From positions 1 to 25,296 of the forward strand of contig CAZQDJ010000015.1 of NCBI GenBank assembly GCA_964592275.1: a DNA stretch of 25,296 nucleotides. The letters run 5' to 3'. Made by a program: the position numbers and the translations under genes. Under the pieces are notes generated by a model, which did no database searches, was not told the DNA's origin, and saw only the letters and a list, made by a program, of their open reading frames with translations. Positions 1 to 7,963 of this stretch are shown here, one piece after another. Every line of letters begins with the position of its first letter. Positions within the stretch are counted from its first letter, which is position 1. The stretch is from CANNBR01 sp964592275 (GTDB taxonomy: Bacteria; Babelota; Babeliae; Babelales; CAIQNR01).

Positions 1-20
1 AAGAAAGGTTACCTAATACA

Positions 21-1082
21 ATGAAATCATTAGTCGAAGAAGCTTCTTCCGTAGTCAAAGCTATCGAAAAAGCATGGAATCGCGCGGGCTGTCCTCAAAC
101 TTTTTCTGTAAAAATATTTGAGACCCCTGAAACAAATTTTTTTGGATTCACCAAAAAATCAGCTAAGGTTGGTATCTTTTTTGAAGAAGAACCAGCTCCT
201 CAACAAAGGAAATATACTTCTCAAAGTCGCGACCAAAAGTCACAGGGCGCATATCGCTCTCAATCAAAAGGTCGAAATGATGCGTCGTATTCACGTGAAC
301 GCGAAGAAAAAGAAGACGATCTCGTACAAATAGAGTCACGCCGCGCCCACCACAATGGTCGTCAAGCTAATCAAGGTCAACGTACCAATGATCGTGATCA
401 CTCTTCCGATTCTCGCCACGCTCAACCTACAGTAGCTGCAACAGCAGCGCCTGTGCAACGTCAAGAATCTGCTCATAATAATGATCGTCAAGATCGCCAA
501 CCAAGCAGAGAAAGACCTCAACGTCCAAATAATCGTCCTACACGTACCAATGATCGTGAACTTGAAGAACAACCTCGTCAAACAAGATCTAGTGCGCCTA
601 TTGTAGAACAAGAACAAAGACAAGAATCACGATACGAACAACCTAGACGCGAACAACAAGAATCTCGTGAATACACACCAAGACAAGATCGTGAATTTGA
701 ACCACGACGCGAACGCGAATTTGTTGAACGCAATGATGAACGTCCTCGTGATAATCAAGAAGAAGGTTCTCGCGAACGAGCTCCTCGTAATGATCGTCGT
801 GATGGAGATAGAAGATCCTCTTCACGTGGTGGCGATCGTCGCGATAACAGAGGTGGTAGAAATAATCGCCCTGAACGCGCACAACGTCATGAATTTGATG
901 AACAACGTCCAGCATTTAACAGTGCTCCAGAAGATCATCATTCACAACCAGTGCATGAACAATCACAATTATCTTCAGCTCCAGAAATAGCACAAGCTCC
1001 TGTATCTTTAGCTCCTCAAAAAAAGGTTCTTAAAGTTTCTGGTCGTCGCTATTCTGCTCCTGTTAAAAAAACTGACGAATAA
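21..1082 (+). CDS. jag: Jag-N domain protein with long Arg/Glu/Gln-rich disordered tail
   Basis: Residues 1-55 match the Jag N-terminal domain: an EEA..V.KAIEKAW helix followed by VKIFETPETNFFGFTKKSA, the usual 'glycine/phenylalanine then K-K/S-A-K-V' strand. Jag (KhpB/EloR) normally continues into KH and R3H RNA-binding domains. Neither is visible here. Residues 60-330 are low complexity, dominated by R, E, Q, D, N and S, with RG/RGG-like runs around residues 265-285 and recurring N-D-R tripeptides. The last 20 residues are basic. The start at 21 has AAAGG 11-17 bases upstream and begins exactly at the domain. The position just before mnmE fits the conserved yidC-jag-mnmE order, so yidC would be expected left of the window. 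RNA binding by the tail is an inference from composition. The domain call is fairly secure; the function of this version is not known. Confidence 0.8.
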   Translation: MKSLVEEASSVVKAIEKAWNRAGCPQTFSVKIFETPETNFFGFTKKSAKVGIFFEEEPAPQQRKYTSQSRDQKSQGAYRSQSKGRNDASYSREREEKEDDLVQIESRRAHHNGRQANQGQRTNDRDHSSDSRHAQPTVAATAAPVQRQESAHNNDRQDRQPSRERPQRPNNRPTRTNDRELEEQPRQTRSSAPIVEQEQRQESRYEQPRREQQESREYTPRQDREFEPRREREFVERNDERPRDNQEEGSRERAPRNDRRDGDRRSSSRGGDRRDNRGGRNNRPERAQRHEFDEQRPAFNSAPEDHHSQPVHEQSQLSSAPEIAQAPVSLAPQKKVLKVSGRRYSAPVKKTDE

Positions 1083-1097
1083 GTAACAAGGTTTAGA

Positions 1098-1134
1098 TCC
1101 TTCATTTAGAATGGTAAAATTTCTAAATGAAGGA
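1098..1134 (+). promoter_or_regulatory. Perfect 14-bp hairpin between jag and mnmE
   Basis: TCCTTCATTTAGAA (1098-1111) and TTCTAAATGAAGGA (1121-1134) are exact reverse complements around a 9-base loop. No T-run follows, so it is not a classic intrinsic terminator. It covers an upstream in-frame ATG at 1127. It may be a processing or attenuating stem for the jag-mnmE transcript; that role is inferred. Confidence 0.6.
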
Positions 1135-1162
1135 CTACGCTTACGCTAAGGCCTGCACTACC

Positions 1163-2536
1163 ATGAACATTGATACCATTGTCGCACACTGTACTCCTTC
1201 AGGGAGTGGAGCAATTGCGCTGCTGCGTATCTCAGGGTCGCAGGCTTTTTCTATTGTAAACTCATGCGCCCACCTTTCTTCGGGCAAATCCCTTTCTTCT
1301 GTTGAAACACATACTATTCATCATGGATGGGTTGTTGATCACAATGGTACAAAATTAGATGAAGTTCTATTCCTTGCAATGCGCGGACCGCGTACTTTCA
1401 CAGGGGAAGATACCATTGAAATTACTGGGCACAACAATCAATTTTTAATCGAAACACTTATTGCACGTATCATTGCCTGCGGCGCTCGCCCTGCTCAACC
1501 GGGAGAATTTACTCGCACTGCCGTTGAAAATAATAAAATTGATATTTTACAAGCAGAAGCTATTAATGAGTTGATCCATGCAAACAGCCAACAAGGGCTC
1601 AAGCATGCCCTTAATCAACTTGAAGGCAGCTTGTCACAACAGCTAGCGCTCCTAGAAAAAAAAGTGTTACAAATTATTGGGCTCTGCGAAGCAAGTTTTG
1701 AATTTTTGGAAGAAGATGTTGATTTTAGCGAGCAAATGCGTGAACAAATACAAGAAACTTTAGAAACCATTGCTCATCTTAAAAAGAATTTTGACCAACA
1801 ACAGTTAGTACGACAAGGTGTTCGTATTGCTTTAGTTGGGACCGTTAATGCTGGCAAATCCTCTTTATTTAATACTCTTATTGGAAAAAATCGTGCAATC
1901 GTTACCAGCATTGCTGGAACCACACGTGATGTTATCGAAGCAGGATCATATCAAAACGGTATGTACTGGACATTCGTTGATACAGCTGGACTACGCAACA
2001 CTGACGACATCATTGAAAAAGAAGGCATCGAACGATCGTACCAAGAAGCGCAAAACGCCGACCTTGTACTCCTTGTTAATGATGCAAGCAGACTTTTAAC
2101 TGACGCAGAAAAACTGGTCTATGAAACTATCCTGAGTTCATACCCAAAAAAAACCATTCTTGTTCACAACAAAATCGATGTCCCGTCATTACAAGCTTCA
2201 TTAAGAAGCGAGTCGGCATGTCTTGCAACCATCCCTGTTTCAACAAAGACCCTTGAAGGCATTGAAACATTACATCAAACAATAACGAAAGTTGTGTGTG
2301 AATTTGTCGCAAAAACAGATTGTCCATTCTTACTTAACAAGCGTCACATGACGCTCCTTACAAGTTTTGAAAACAAACTACTTACCGTTTCTGATCTCCT
2401 TAAAGGAGTTATAGAATACGAGCTGGTTGCCTACCATTTAAAAGACGCTCTTTCTGTTTTAACGGAATTGACCGGAAAATCGGTCAGCGAAAAAGCAATG
2501 GACATGATCTTTAGAGATTTTTGCATAGGCAAATAG
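1163..2536 (+). CDS. mnmE: tRNA modification GTPase MnmE
   Basis: MnmE works with MnmG to install the (carboxymethyl)aminomethyl group on wobble U34 of tRNAs reading NNA/NNG codons. The 457-residue product starts with the family-typical MNIDTIVAHCTPSGSGAIAL. A longer frame opens at an ATG at 1127, but that ATG lies in the stem of a hairpin and adds non-family residues. The start at 1163 has AAGG 11 bases upstream. The G domain has P-loop GTVNAGKSS (226-234), switch GTTRD (252-256), DTAG (273-276) and NKID (336-339). The protein ends with the diagnostic CIGK, whose Cys is required for modification. Length and domain order are normal. mnmG is not in the window. The only unusual point is Ala in the P-loop where Val is common. 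Confidence 0.97.
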   Translation: MNIDTIVAHCTPSGSGAIALLRISGSQAFSIVNSCAHLSSGKSLSSVETHTIHHGWVVDHNGTKLDEVLFLAMRGPRTFTGEDTIEITGHNNQFLIETLIARIIACGARPAQPGEFTRTAVENNKIDILQAEAINELIHANSQQGLKHALNQLEGSLSQQLALLEKKVLQIIGLCEASFEFLEEDVDFSEQMREQIQETLETIAHLKKNFDQQQLVRQGVRIALVGTVNAGKSSLFNTLIGKNRAIVTSIAGTTRDVIEAGSYQNGMYWTFVDTAGLRNTDDIIEKEGIERSYQEAQNADLVLLVNDASRLLTDAEKLVYETILSSYPKKTILVHNKIDVPSLQASLRSESACLATIPVSTKTLEGIETLHQTITKVVCEFVAKTDCPFLLNKRHMTLLTSFENKLLTVSDLLKGVIEYELVAYHLKDALSVLTELTGKSVSEKAMDMIFRDFCIGK

Positions 2537-2544
2537 CGACACTC

Positions 2545-2577
2545 GTTATTGCAATAACCTTTCTAGGTCGTTATAAT
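2545..2577 (+). promoter_or_regulatory. Sigma-70-type promoter with palindrome over the -35
   Basis: TTGCAA (2549-2554), a 17-base spacer and a perfect TATAAT (2572-2577) precede the ankyrin gene at 2620. The -35 is the centre of a 14-base perfect palindrome, GTTATTGCAATAAC (2545-2558), which could be an operator. Hexamers and spacing are seen directly; promoter activity is inferred. Confidence 0.6.
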
Positions 2578-2619
2578 AAGACGCATATAAAATGAAAATA
2601 CTATCAGAAAGTCCTATCT

Positions 2620-3567
2620 ATGAAAAAATTAGCGATGTTATGCGCTATTGCGCTCATCACAATAAACATCAGCGCTGACGCCATAAAACTAGATAAAAAC
2701 AACACCCTTGTATTTAGTCGCACCTGCACCGAAATAGAAAGGCAAGCAACATGTTTTTTGTGTATCCATCTTAAAGAACAGGCCTATGACATTCCGCTTA
2801 TCAAATCATTTTTAAAAAATGGAGCTGATGTAAACGCACGAGTTTTTAACTCAGACGAAATGCTGCCTGACACACTCCTCTTTGCCCCCTTGAAATTCTT
2901 CAGTTTCAAAGATAAGGACAAGTACTCCGAAGCCACAAGACGAACTGCTATTTCTGTATTAGGAGTCCTTCTAGAAGCAGGAGCCGACCCTATAAGTAGA
3001 GATTGTGGTTATGTATTTTTTGCACTACTTCTTCAGTCTCTCGAAGACTATTTGTATGAGCATATTTTTTCACATAAGCCAAAAGCAGAATTAGAGAATG
3101 ATCCCTTCTTTATAGAATTAAGAAAGCTTACAGTTGCCACACATTTTAGAATGATCCAGGATCACAACCCTGCATACACACCAGAGCTTCAGGCAAGCCT
3201 TGCGCGATATTACCCCTACTTCTATTCAGCTGTTTTGCCAGATGCAGTGGATAATCCCTATATTTTGGATCCGGTACTTGATGGATATAAAGACCCCTTT
3301 TATTTTGACCCCTCTCTTGGAATTTCAGAATTCAATATATCACCTATATACGTGGGACATACTCGCGTCAATCCAACTATCAAAGTCACCAAAAAACCTG
3401 ATGGCACATGGCTCCTACCTGATCAACCAGCAACCAACAACCTATACAACATAGCTATTTCTGAAAAACGTTCGCAAGCAGCAATGGATGCTCTTAAAAA
3501 TACAGGCAGCAACCAAGTTATACTAAATCCTGATGGCACATTGCATGTAGAAGTTCCCATCCTGTAG
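2620..3567 (+). CDS. Secreted ankyrin-repeat protein with OmpA-like C-terminal motif
   Basis: A signal peptide is visible (MKKLAMLCAIALITINISADA). Two ankyrin-like repeats follow: IPLIKSFLKNGADVNAR (58-74) and ISVLGVLLEAGADPISRD (111-128), both with the typical L-L-x-x-G-A-D turn. The middle third (130-240) is unrecognised and contains aromatic/proline-rich stretches. Near the C-terminus, GHT (246-248) and YNIAISEKRSQAAMDAL (276-292) resemble the OmpA-domain signature GHxD...YNxxLSxxRA. They are also close to the matching segment of the Pal-like lipoprotein encoded convergently next door. The linker between the two motifs is longer than normal, so the domain is divergent or partial. Ribosome site is weak (AGAAAG). 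It has its own strong promoter. Function unknown; export to the periplasm or beyond is inferred. Confidence 0.75.
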   Translation: MKKLAMLCAIALITINISADAIKLDKNNTLVFSRTCTEIERQATCFLCIHLKEQAYDIPLIKSFLKNGADVNARVFNSDEMLPDTLLFAPLKFFSFKDKDKYSEATRRTAISVLGVLLEAGADPISRDCGYVFFALLLQSLEDYLYEHIFSHKPKAELENDPFFIELRKLTVATHFRMIQDHNPAYTPELQASLARYYPYFYSAVLPDAVDNPYILDPVLDGYKDPFYFDPSLGISEFNISPIYVGHTRVNPTIKVTKKPDGTWLLPDQPATNNLYNIAISEKRSQAAMDALKNTGSNQVILNPDGTLHVEVPIL

Positions 3568-3707
3568 TCAAAGAGCAAAAAATAAATCTTTCCATGTTTT
3601 AAGCTTAAACGATCAGGTTGTGTTTGTTTTTCTTTTTCATTTTCGATGCAATATCCATAATCTATGTCTAGCTTAAAGGAGTTAGCTTTACATTCATACA
3701 TGGACAC

Positions 3708-3740
3708 AAAAAAAGAACCTGCTTTTTAAGCAAGTCCCTT
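3708..3740 (-). terminator. Intrinsic terminator of the Pal-like gene
   Basis: On the minus strand an 11-13 bp stem containing a few G-U pairs (arms around 3729-3740 and 3713-3725, three-base AAA loop) is followed directly by a run of seven T. It begins about 23 bases after the lipoprotein stop codon. Confidence 0.75.
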
Positions 3741-3762
3741 ACTAATTTACTAGTTCAAGATC

Positions 3763-4377
3763 TTACGCTGAAAGTGGAACAATCACAGCGCGTCTGTTTG
3801 CTTCAATTTTACCTGGAGCATCAACTGCTGGTTTGGTTGCACCAAATCCAACTGCCTTCAATGTAGACTTTTCAACACCAGCATCTGCAAGAGCATTCAC
3901 CATAGTGTGTGCACGTTTTTGTGAAATTGCTAAGTTATACAATTCACTGATGTAATGTTTATCTGCATGTCCTTCAACCTTAAGCATTTTACCTTGTGCA
4001 ACGGCAGTTTTAGCCTGCGCAGCATCAAGTTTTACTGCTTCTTCTTGGTCTGGTCTAATGCTGAAACGATCGAAGTCAAAGAAAACTGGTTCAAAAGCTT
4101 TTGAACCGCTTTGTTCTTCTTTCCATGCAAGTTGCTTTTGACCATTGGTAGCAACAGATTTCATAGACTCTTCGTCCTGATCATCAAGAACAAAAGCTTC
4201 TAAATCCTTACCATACTTCTTTGAGCCTTGTTTAGACCCTGAAAGATCAAACCCTCTTCCAACTTGAGCCATTTTCTTTTCAGTCTTTTTCTTTTTAAGA
4301 CAGCCGGTCAAGCACAAAAGCGGAACAGCCAACAAAAGTACTGATAAAAATGATCGTGTTTTCATAGTTGTTATCAT
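3763..4377 (-). CDS. pal: Peptidoglycan-associated lipoprotein (OmpA/Pal family)
   Basis: The 204-residue protein has a lipoprotein signal with lipobox LTGC (Cys26 acylated) and a Lys-rich stretch after it. A linker follows, then an OmpA-like domain from about residue 97: FFDFDRFSIRP (99-109), VEGHAD (134-139), YNLAISQKRA (147-156) and ANRRAVIV (193-200). Asp139 and Arg155 sit where the family binds diaminopimelate of peptidoglycan. Pal anchors the outer membrane to the wall and normally works with TolB; no tol genes are in the window. The start at 4377 is supported by AGGAAGGAGT ending four bases upstream; a second ATG at 4365 would have poorer spacing. It is convergent with the ankyrin gene and has its own terminator. 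The family call is secure; the symbol is by similarity. Confidence 0.92.
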   Translation of the reverse strand: MITTMKTRSFLSVLLLAVPLLCLTGCLKKKKTEKKMAQVGRGFDLSGSKQGSKKYGKDLEAFVLDDQDEESMKSVATNGQKQLAWKEEQSGSKAFEPVFFDFDRFSIRPDQEEAVKLDAAQAKTAVAQGKMLKVEGHADKHYISELYNLAISQKRAHTMVNALADAGVEKSTLKAVGFGATKPAVDAPGKIEANRRAVIVPLSA

Positions 4378-4701
4378 GGTACTCCTTCCTTTTAGAAATT
4401 TTTTCTTTATTTAAATACATGCAAAGACGGTATCATAGTTTTTAAAAATTGACCACTTTTGCTTAAGCTTATTTTACCCTAAACAAGCCAATCACGTTAA
4501 GCTTATTCCTTATTAAATGCTTATAGAAGCTATTTTCCCCATTTCGTTTCCTGCAAAACATTTCTTTAAACCTCCCTTAAAAAGTATGCTTTTATCGAAT
4601 CAATCGAGTAAAGCTACAAAAACACGCAGTATTTCTATATACTTTGAATTAAAGAGGGGTAAGTAGAAAATTAACACTTATACGTCCTGTCAAAGGAAAG
4701 A
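4378..4701. other. Divergent intergenic region between pal and the RNase gene
   Basis: This AT-rich gap of 324 bases has no plausible gene. It must hold the promoters of both flanking genes. For the RNase, TATACT at 4638-4643 is the best -10, without a convincing -35, and AAAGGA at 4692-4697 is the ribosome site. For pal, the minus-strand TATGAT around 4430-4435 is a possible -10. The 11-mer TTAAGCTTATT occurs twice, at 4463-4473 and 4497-4507. Confidence 0.5.
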
Positions 4702-6213
4702 ATGAAAAAAATTCTCATCAACGAAGAGCCATGGCAAACACGCGTTGCCATAATGCAAGACGAAAAATTACAAAATATTTATTTCTGGTCACATGCAGGT
4801 AATGTAATCGAAAAAGCTTTCTATCAAAGCTTAGTAACTAAAGTTCTTCCTGGTATTCAGACCGCTTTTGTTGATATAGGTCAAGAAAAAGCTGGGTTTC
4901 TTCATATTTCAGAAATCGATAGAGAACTTGCCATCAATCGTATGTCAAAAAGCTTTGCAGGTCTTGAATCATCTTCAGAAAAAAAAGATCGCGCTCCACG
5001 CCATGCTCCTGATATTGCAAAGATTTTGAAGGAAGGAGAGCTGCTTCTAGTTCAAGTCAGTAAAGAACCAGTTAATGAAAAAGGTGCAAAACTTACCACC
5101 TGCTTTACACTTCCTGGTCGCTTTATAGTTTTAATGCCAAGCATTCCACGCATTGGTATCTCTAAAAAAATCGAAGATCGCGATGAACGTACACGTTTAA
5201 AAGAATTAGTAGGTAGCTATCTGCCAGAAGGCATGGGGGCTATTATTAGAACCTCATCAGAACATCGTGTTGATAAAGAAATAGCACAAGACATCAAATT
5301 CTTAGTCACTATTTGGAATGATATTCTTGAAAAACAAAAAACTGCACAAGTTGGTGAAAAAATTCACGAAGATATCGATCTTGCACTCCAAATAGTCCGC
5401 GATCACCTTGATAGCGATGTGGAAGAAGTGCTTGTTGATAATAAAGAACTTCAAAAGAAGCTTGTTCAATTTGTTAAAGATGTTGCTCCTGAATTTCTTG
5501 AAAAAATAAAAATTTATACCGGAAAAATGCCCATCTTTGATAAATACGATATTGAAACCCAAATCAAAGAATCACTTAAATCCAAAGTTGATCTTCGCTC
5601 TGGTGGTTCTATTGTTATAGAAGCAACCGAGGCTATGACCGTTGTTGACGTTAACACAGGACGCTTTGTTGGCCGTTCAAACATGGAAGACACCATCCTT
5701 AAAACAAATCTCGAAGCTGCCGAAGAAGTAACGCGACAACTCAAGATTCGTAATATTGGTGGCCTCATTGTTATCGATTTTATCGACATGGCAAGTGGCG
5801 CAAACAGACAAAAGCTTTTTAGGTTTTTTGAAAAAACTTTGAAAGAGCAGGATAAATTTCAATCAGTTCTTCTCAAGATTTCTGAATTCGGCCTTGTTCA
5901 AATGACTCGTAAACGCTCTGGTAAAACACTTATCAAAGAGTTAACCGATTGTTGCAAGACTTGTACCGGAACTGGAGTTCTCCCTTCAGTACGCGCCGAA
6001 AGTTATGCTTTATTGCGTCACCTTAAAGAAGAACTTTTGAACAAAAAAGTTCGTGGAAACATTACCATCAAACTTTCACCTGAAGTATTTGATTATATTT
6101 CTACCACCGAATACGACACCTTATTTGATTTTGAAAAAGATCTTGATGGGAAAATCACTCTAGAAAGTGAAAAATCTCTCCCTCTTGGATCATTCAAAGT
6201 TGAAAATAACTAA
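4702..6213 (+). CDS. rng: Ribonuclease G/E family endoribonuclease
   Basis: This is a single-strand-specific endoribonuclease of the RNase E/G family, acting in rRNA maturation and mRNA decay. An S1 domain covers about residues 35-130 (AFVDIGQEKAGFLHIS, 55-70). The DNase-I-like catalytic part has VVDVNTGRFVG (314-324) and IVIDFIDMA (356-364). Asp316, Asn318 and Asp359 correspond to the metal-binding residues Asp303, Asn305 and Asp346 of E. coli RNase E. The Zn-link CxxC is Cys418-Lys-Thr-Cys421, followed by TGTG. The 503-residue length ends shortly after the small domain. The long C-terminal degradosome scaffold of RNase E is therefore absent, which favours RNase G. A lysine/serine-rich insert near residues 85-105 interrupts the S1 domain. 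Strong ribosome site four bases before the ATG. Confidence 0.93.
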   Translation: MKKILINEEPWQTRVAIMQDEKLQNIYFWSHAGNVIEKAFYQSLVTKVLPGIQTAFVDIGQEKAGFLHISEIDRELAINRMSKSFAGLESSSEKKDRAPRHAPDIAKILKEGELLLVQVSKEPVNEKGAKLTTCFTLPGRFIVLMPSIPRIGISKKIEDRDERTRLKELVGSYLPEGMGAIIRTSSEHRVDKEIAQDIKFLVTIWNDILEKQKTAQVGEKIHEDIDLALQIVRDHLDSDVEEVLVDNKELQKKLVQFVKDVAPEFLEKIKIYTGKMPIFDKYDIETQIKESLKSKVDLRSGGSIVIEATEAMTVVDVNTGRFVGRSNMEDTILKTNLEAAEEVTRQLKIRNIGGLIVIDFIDMASGANRQKLFRFFEKTLKEQDKFQSVLLKISEFGLVQMTRKRSGKTLIKELTDCCKTCTGTGVLPSVRAESYALLRHLKEELLNKKVRGNITIKLSPEVFDYISTTEYDTLFDFEKDLDGKITLESEKSLPLGSFKVENN

Positions 6214-6225
6214 AACAATTAACCT

Positions 6226-6296
6226 GTGTCATTCCTCGTTTGCGACAACAAGTGATAGGAAAATCTTTTATCGCTTCTCGTCTCTGGGGATGACAC
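6226..6296. repeat. Palindromic intergenic repeat between rng and gatB
   Basis: The ends GTGTCATTCC (6226-6235) and GGGATGACAC (6287-6296) are inverted repeats pairing with one G-T. An inner stem AAGTGATA/TATCGCTT (6250-6257, 6269-6276) has an 11-base loop. The GTCATTCC...GGATGAC style recalls the other intergenic repeats of this window. It may also serve as the end of the rng transcript. Confidence 0.55.
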
Positions 6297-6395
6297 TGAA
6301 GTTTTAGCAGTGGTGGATTTAACTATTCGCTATCTGTGTTAAACTCTGCCGTGAAAAATACTTTCCCCTCACCCTTACAACTCTAAAGGATTGTC

Positions 6396-7856
6396 ATGGC
6401 TGAAAAACCATCTGTTCTTGATCGTTTCCCTTCGTATAAAACTGATATTGGTATCGAAGTTCACGTACAACTTAATACTGCAACTAAGATTTTCTGTTCT
6501 TGTTCAAATGCTCAAACAGAACAAGCAAATGAGCACATTTGTCCTGTTTGCTGTGGGTATCCTGGCGTTCTTCCTGTTTTGAATAAAGAAGTTATTACCA
6601 GCGCCATTAAAGCTGGACTTGCAACTAATTCTCAGATTTCTCCAAAAAGTATTTTTGCACGCAAACATTATTTTTACCCAGACCTTCCAAAAAATTATCA
6701 GATTACTCAAGATAAGCTGCCCATCTGCACAGAAGGACATCTGATGATTACCAAAGAAGATGGTACTGAAAAAAAGATCCGCCTTATTCGTATTCATATC
6801 GAAGAAGATGCGGGGAAAAACATTCACGCAGCGTTTAGCAATGAAAGCTTTGTCGATTTCAATAGAACAGGAACTCCTCTTTTAGAAATTGTCAGTTATC
6901 CCGATATTGAAAGCGCGCAAGAAGCAAAGGCTTATTTAAAAGCGCTGCGCTCTTTGGTACAAGCATTAGGAATTTCTACAGGTAACATGGAAGAAGGCTC
7001 TTTTAGAGCAGATACCAACGTCTCTGTTCGCAAAAAAGATTGTGCTGAACTTGGAACCCGTTGCGAACTAAAAAATATCAACTCGTTCAAATTTATTGGC
7101 GATGCTGTTGAATATGAGATTGAGCGCCAAATTGGAGTCATAGAAGAAGGCGGCAAGGTCAAGCAACAAACGCTCTTGTGGGATACTAAAAATCGCGTTT
7201 CCCAACCTATGCGCTCAAAAGAAGAAGCTGCCGATTATCGCTATTTCCAAGATCCTGATCTACCGATTATCGAAGTTGACCAAACATTACTTGAAAGCGT
7301 GCAGCGCAACCTTCCTGAACTACCAACACAAAAGTTCAAGCGGCTCCAAACTCAGTATGGTCTCACTCCTTATGAAGCAGATATTTTAATCGAAGATATG
7401 GCACTTGCTCACTATTACGAAGAAGCAGCACAACACAAGCACAGCAAAACCCTTATCAACTGGATAGTACGCGACCTTATGGGATACCTAAAAGAACATA
7501 AATTAGCGCTTGCCGAATGCAAAGTAACACCACAAAAAATGGCTAACCTTGTTGCTCTTATCGAACAAGGAGTTATAAATACGGCTGCAGGACAACTGGT
7601 ATTTGCAGAAGTTGCTCAAACTGGTGCCGAGCCTGCGCAAGTAGTAAAGCTCAAGGGATTAGAACAAATTGGCGATATTTCCGAACTTGAAAAAGTAGTG
7701 CAAGACATTATTACTGCAAACCCACAGATGGTTGCACAATATAAATCTGGAAAAGATAAGCTCTTCGGATTCTTTGTCGGCCAAGCAATGCAAAAAACTG
7801 GTGGAAAAGGGGATCCTGCAAAACTCAGCGAACTGCTTAAAAAGCATCTCGCATAG
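6396..7856 (+). CDS. gatB: Asp/Glu-tRNA(Asn/Gln) amidotransferase subunit B
   Basis: GatB is the kinase/tRNA-binding subunit of GatCAB, which phosphorylates mischarged Glu-tRNA(Gln) or Asp-tRNA(Asn) and amidates it. The N-terminal cradle domain shows YKTDIGIEVHVQLNT and the zinc cysteines Cys34, Cys36, Cys49 and Cys52. FNRTGTPLLEIVSYPDI (about 150-166), ADTNVSVR and ELKNINSFKF are family signatures. The helical and YqeY-like tail domains run to residue 486, a normal length. The ATG at 6396 has AAAGGA five bases upstream. gatA and gatC are not adjacent, unlike many gatCAB operons. Presence of this subunit suggests that Gln-tRNA and/or Asn-tRNA are made by the indirect route. It ends at a strong terminator. 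Confidence 0.97.
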   Translation: MAEKPSVLDRFPSYKTDIGIEVHVQLNTATKIFCSCSNAQTEQANEHICPVCCGYPGVLPVLNKEVITSAIKAGLATNSQISPKSIFARKHYFYPDLPKNYQITQDKLPICTEGHLMITKEDGTEKKIRLIRIHIEEDAGKNIHAAFSNESFVDFNRTGTPLLEIVSYPDIESAQEAKAYLKALRSLVQALGISTGNMEEGSFRADTNVSVRKKDCAELGTRCELKNINSFKFIGDAVEYEIERQIGVIEEGGKVKQQTLLWDTKNRVSQPMRSKEEAADYRYFQDPDLPIIEVDQTLLESVQRNLPELPTQKFKRLQTQYGLTPYEADILIEDMALAHYYEEAAQHKHSKTLINWIVRDLMGYLKEHKLALAECKVTPQKMANLVALIEQGVINTAAGQLVFAEVAQTGAEPAQVVKLKGLEQIGDISELEKVVQDIITANPQMVAQYKSGKDKLFGFFVGQAMQKTGGKGDPAKLSELLKKHLA

Positions 7857-7866
7857 AATTTTCTAA

Positions 7867-7924
7867 AAATTAAAGTAAAAAAGAAGCTGCACATTTAAAT
7901 GCAGCTTCTTTTTTACTTTAATTT
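7867..7924. terminator. 25-bp perfect bidirectional terminator
   Basis: A 25-base arm (7867-7891) is perfectly complementary to 7900-7924, with an 8-base loop (CATTTAAA). The GC-rich core GAAGCTGCA is flanked by A-runs on one side and T-runs on the other. It can therefore terminate gatB on plus and the ORF at 7964-8428 on minus. Confidence 0.9.
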
Positions 7925-7963
7925 CTCTCGCCCATCATATCATCAGAGGGGCAAAGATCTTAT

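Noticed and set aside
643..990. Overlapping ORFs inside the Arg-rich tail of the Jag-like gene
   Set aside because: They are frame shadows of a repetitive coding sequence with highly biased composition.
1127..1162. Upstream ATG giving a 12-residue longer MnmE
   Set aside because: The added residues are not family-like, the ATG is inside a perfect hairpin stem, and the ATG at 1163 begins the conserved MnmE N-terminus.
4702..6213. Calling the ribonuclease RNase E
   Set aside because: The protein ends after the Zn-link/small domain with no degradosome scaffold, so RNase G is the closer label.
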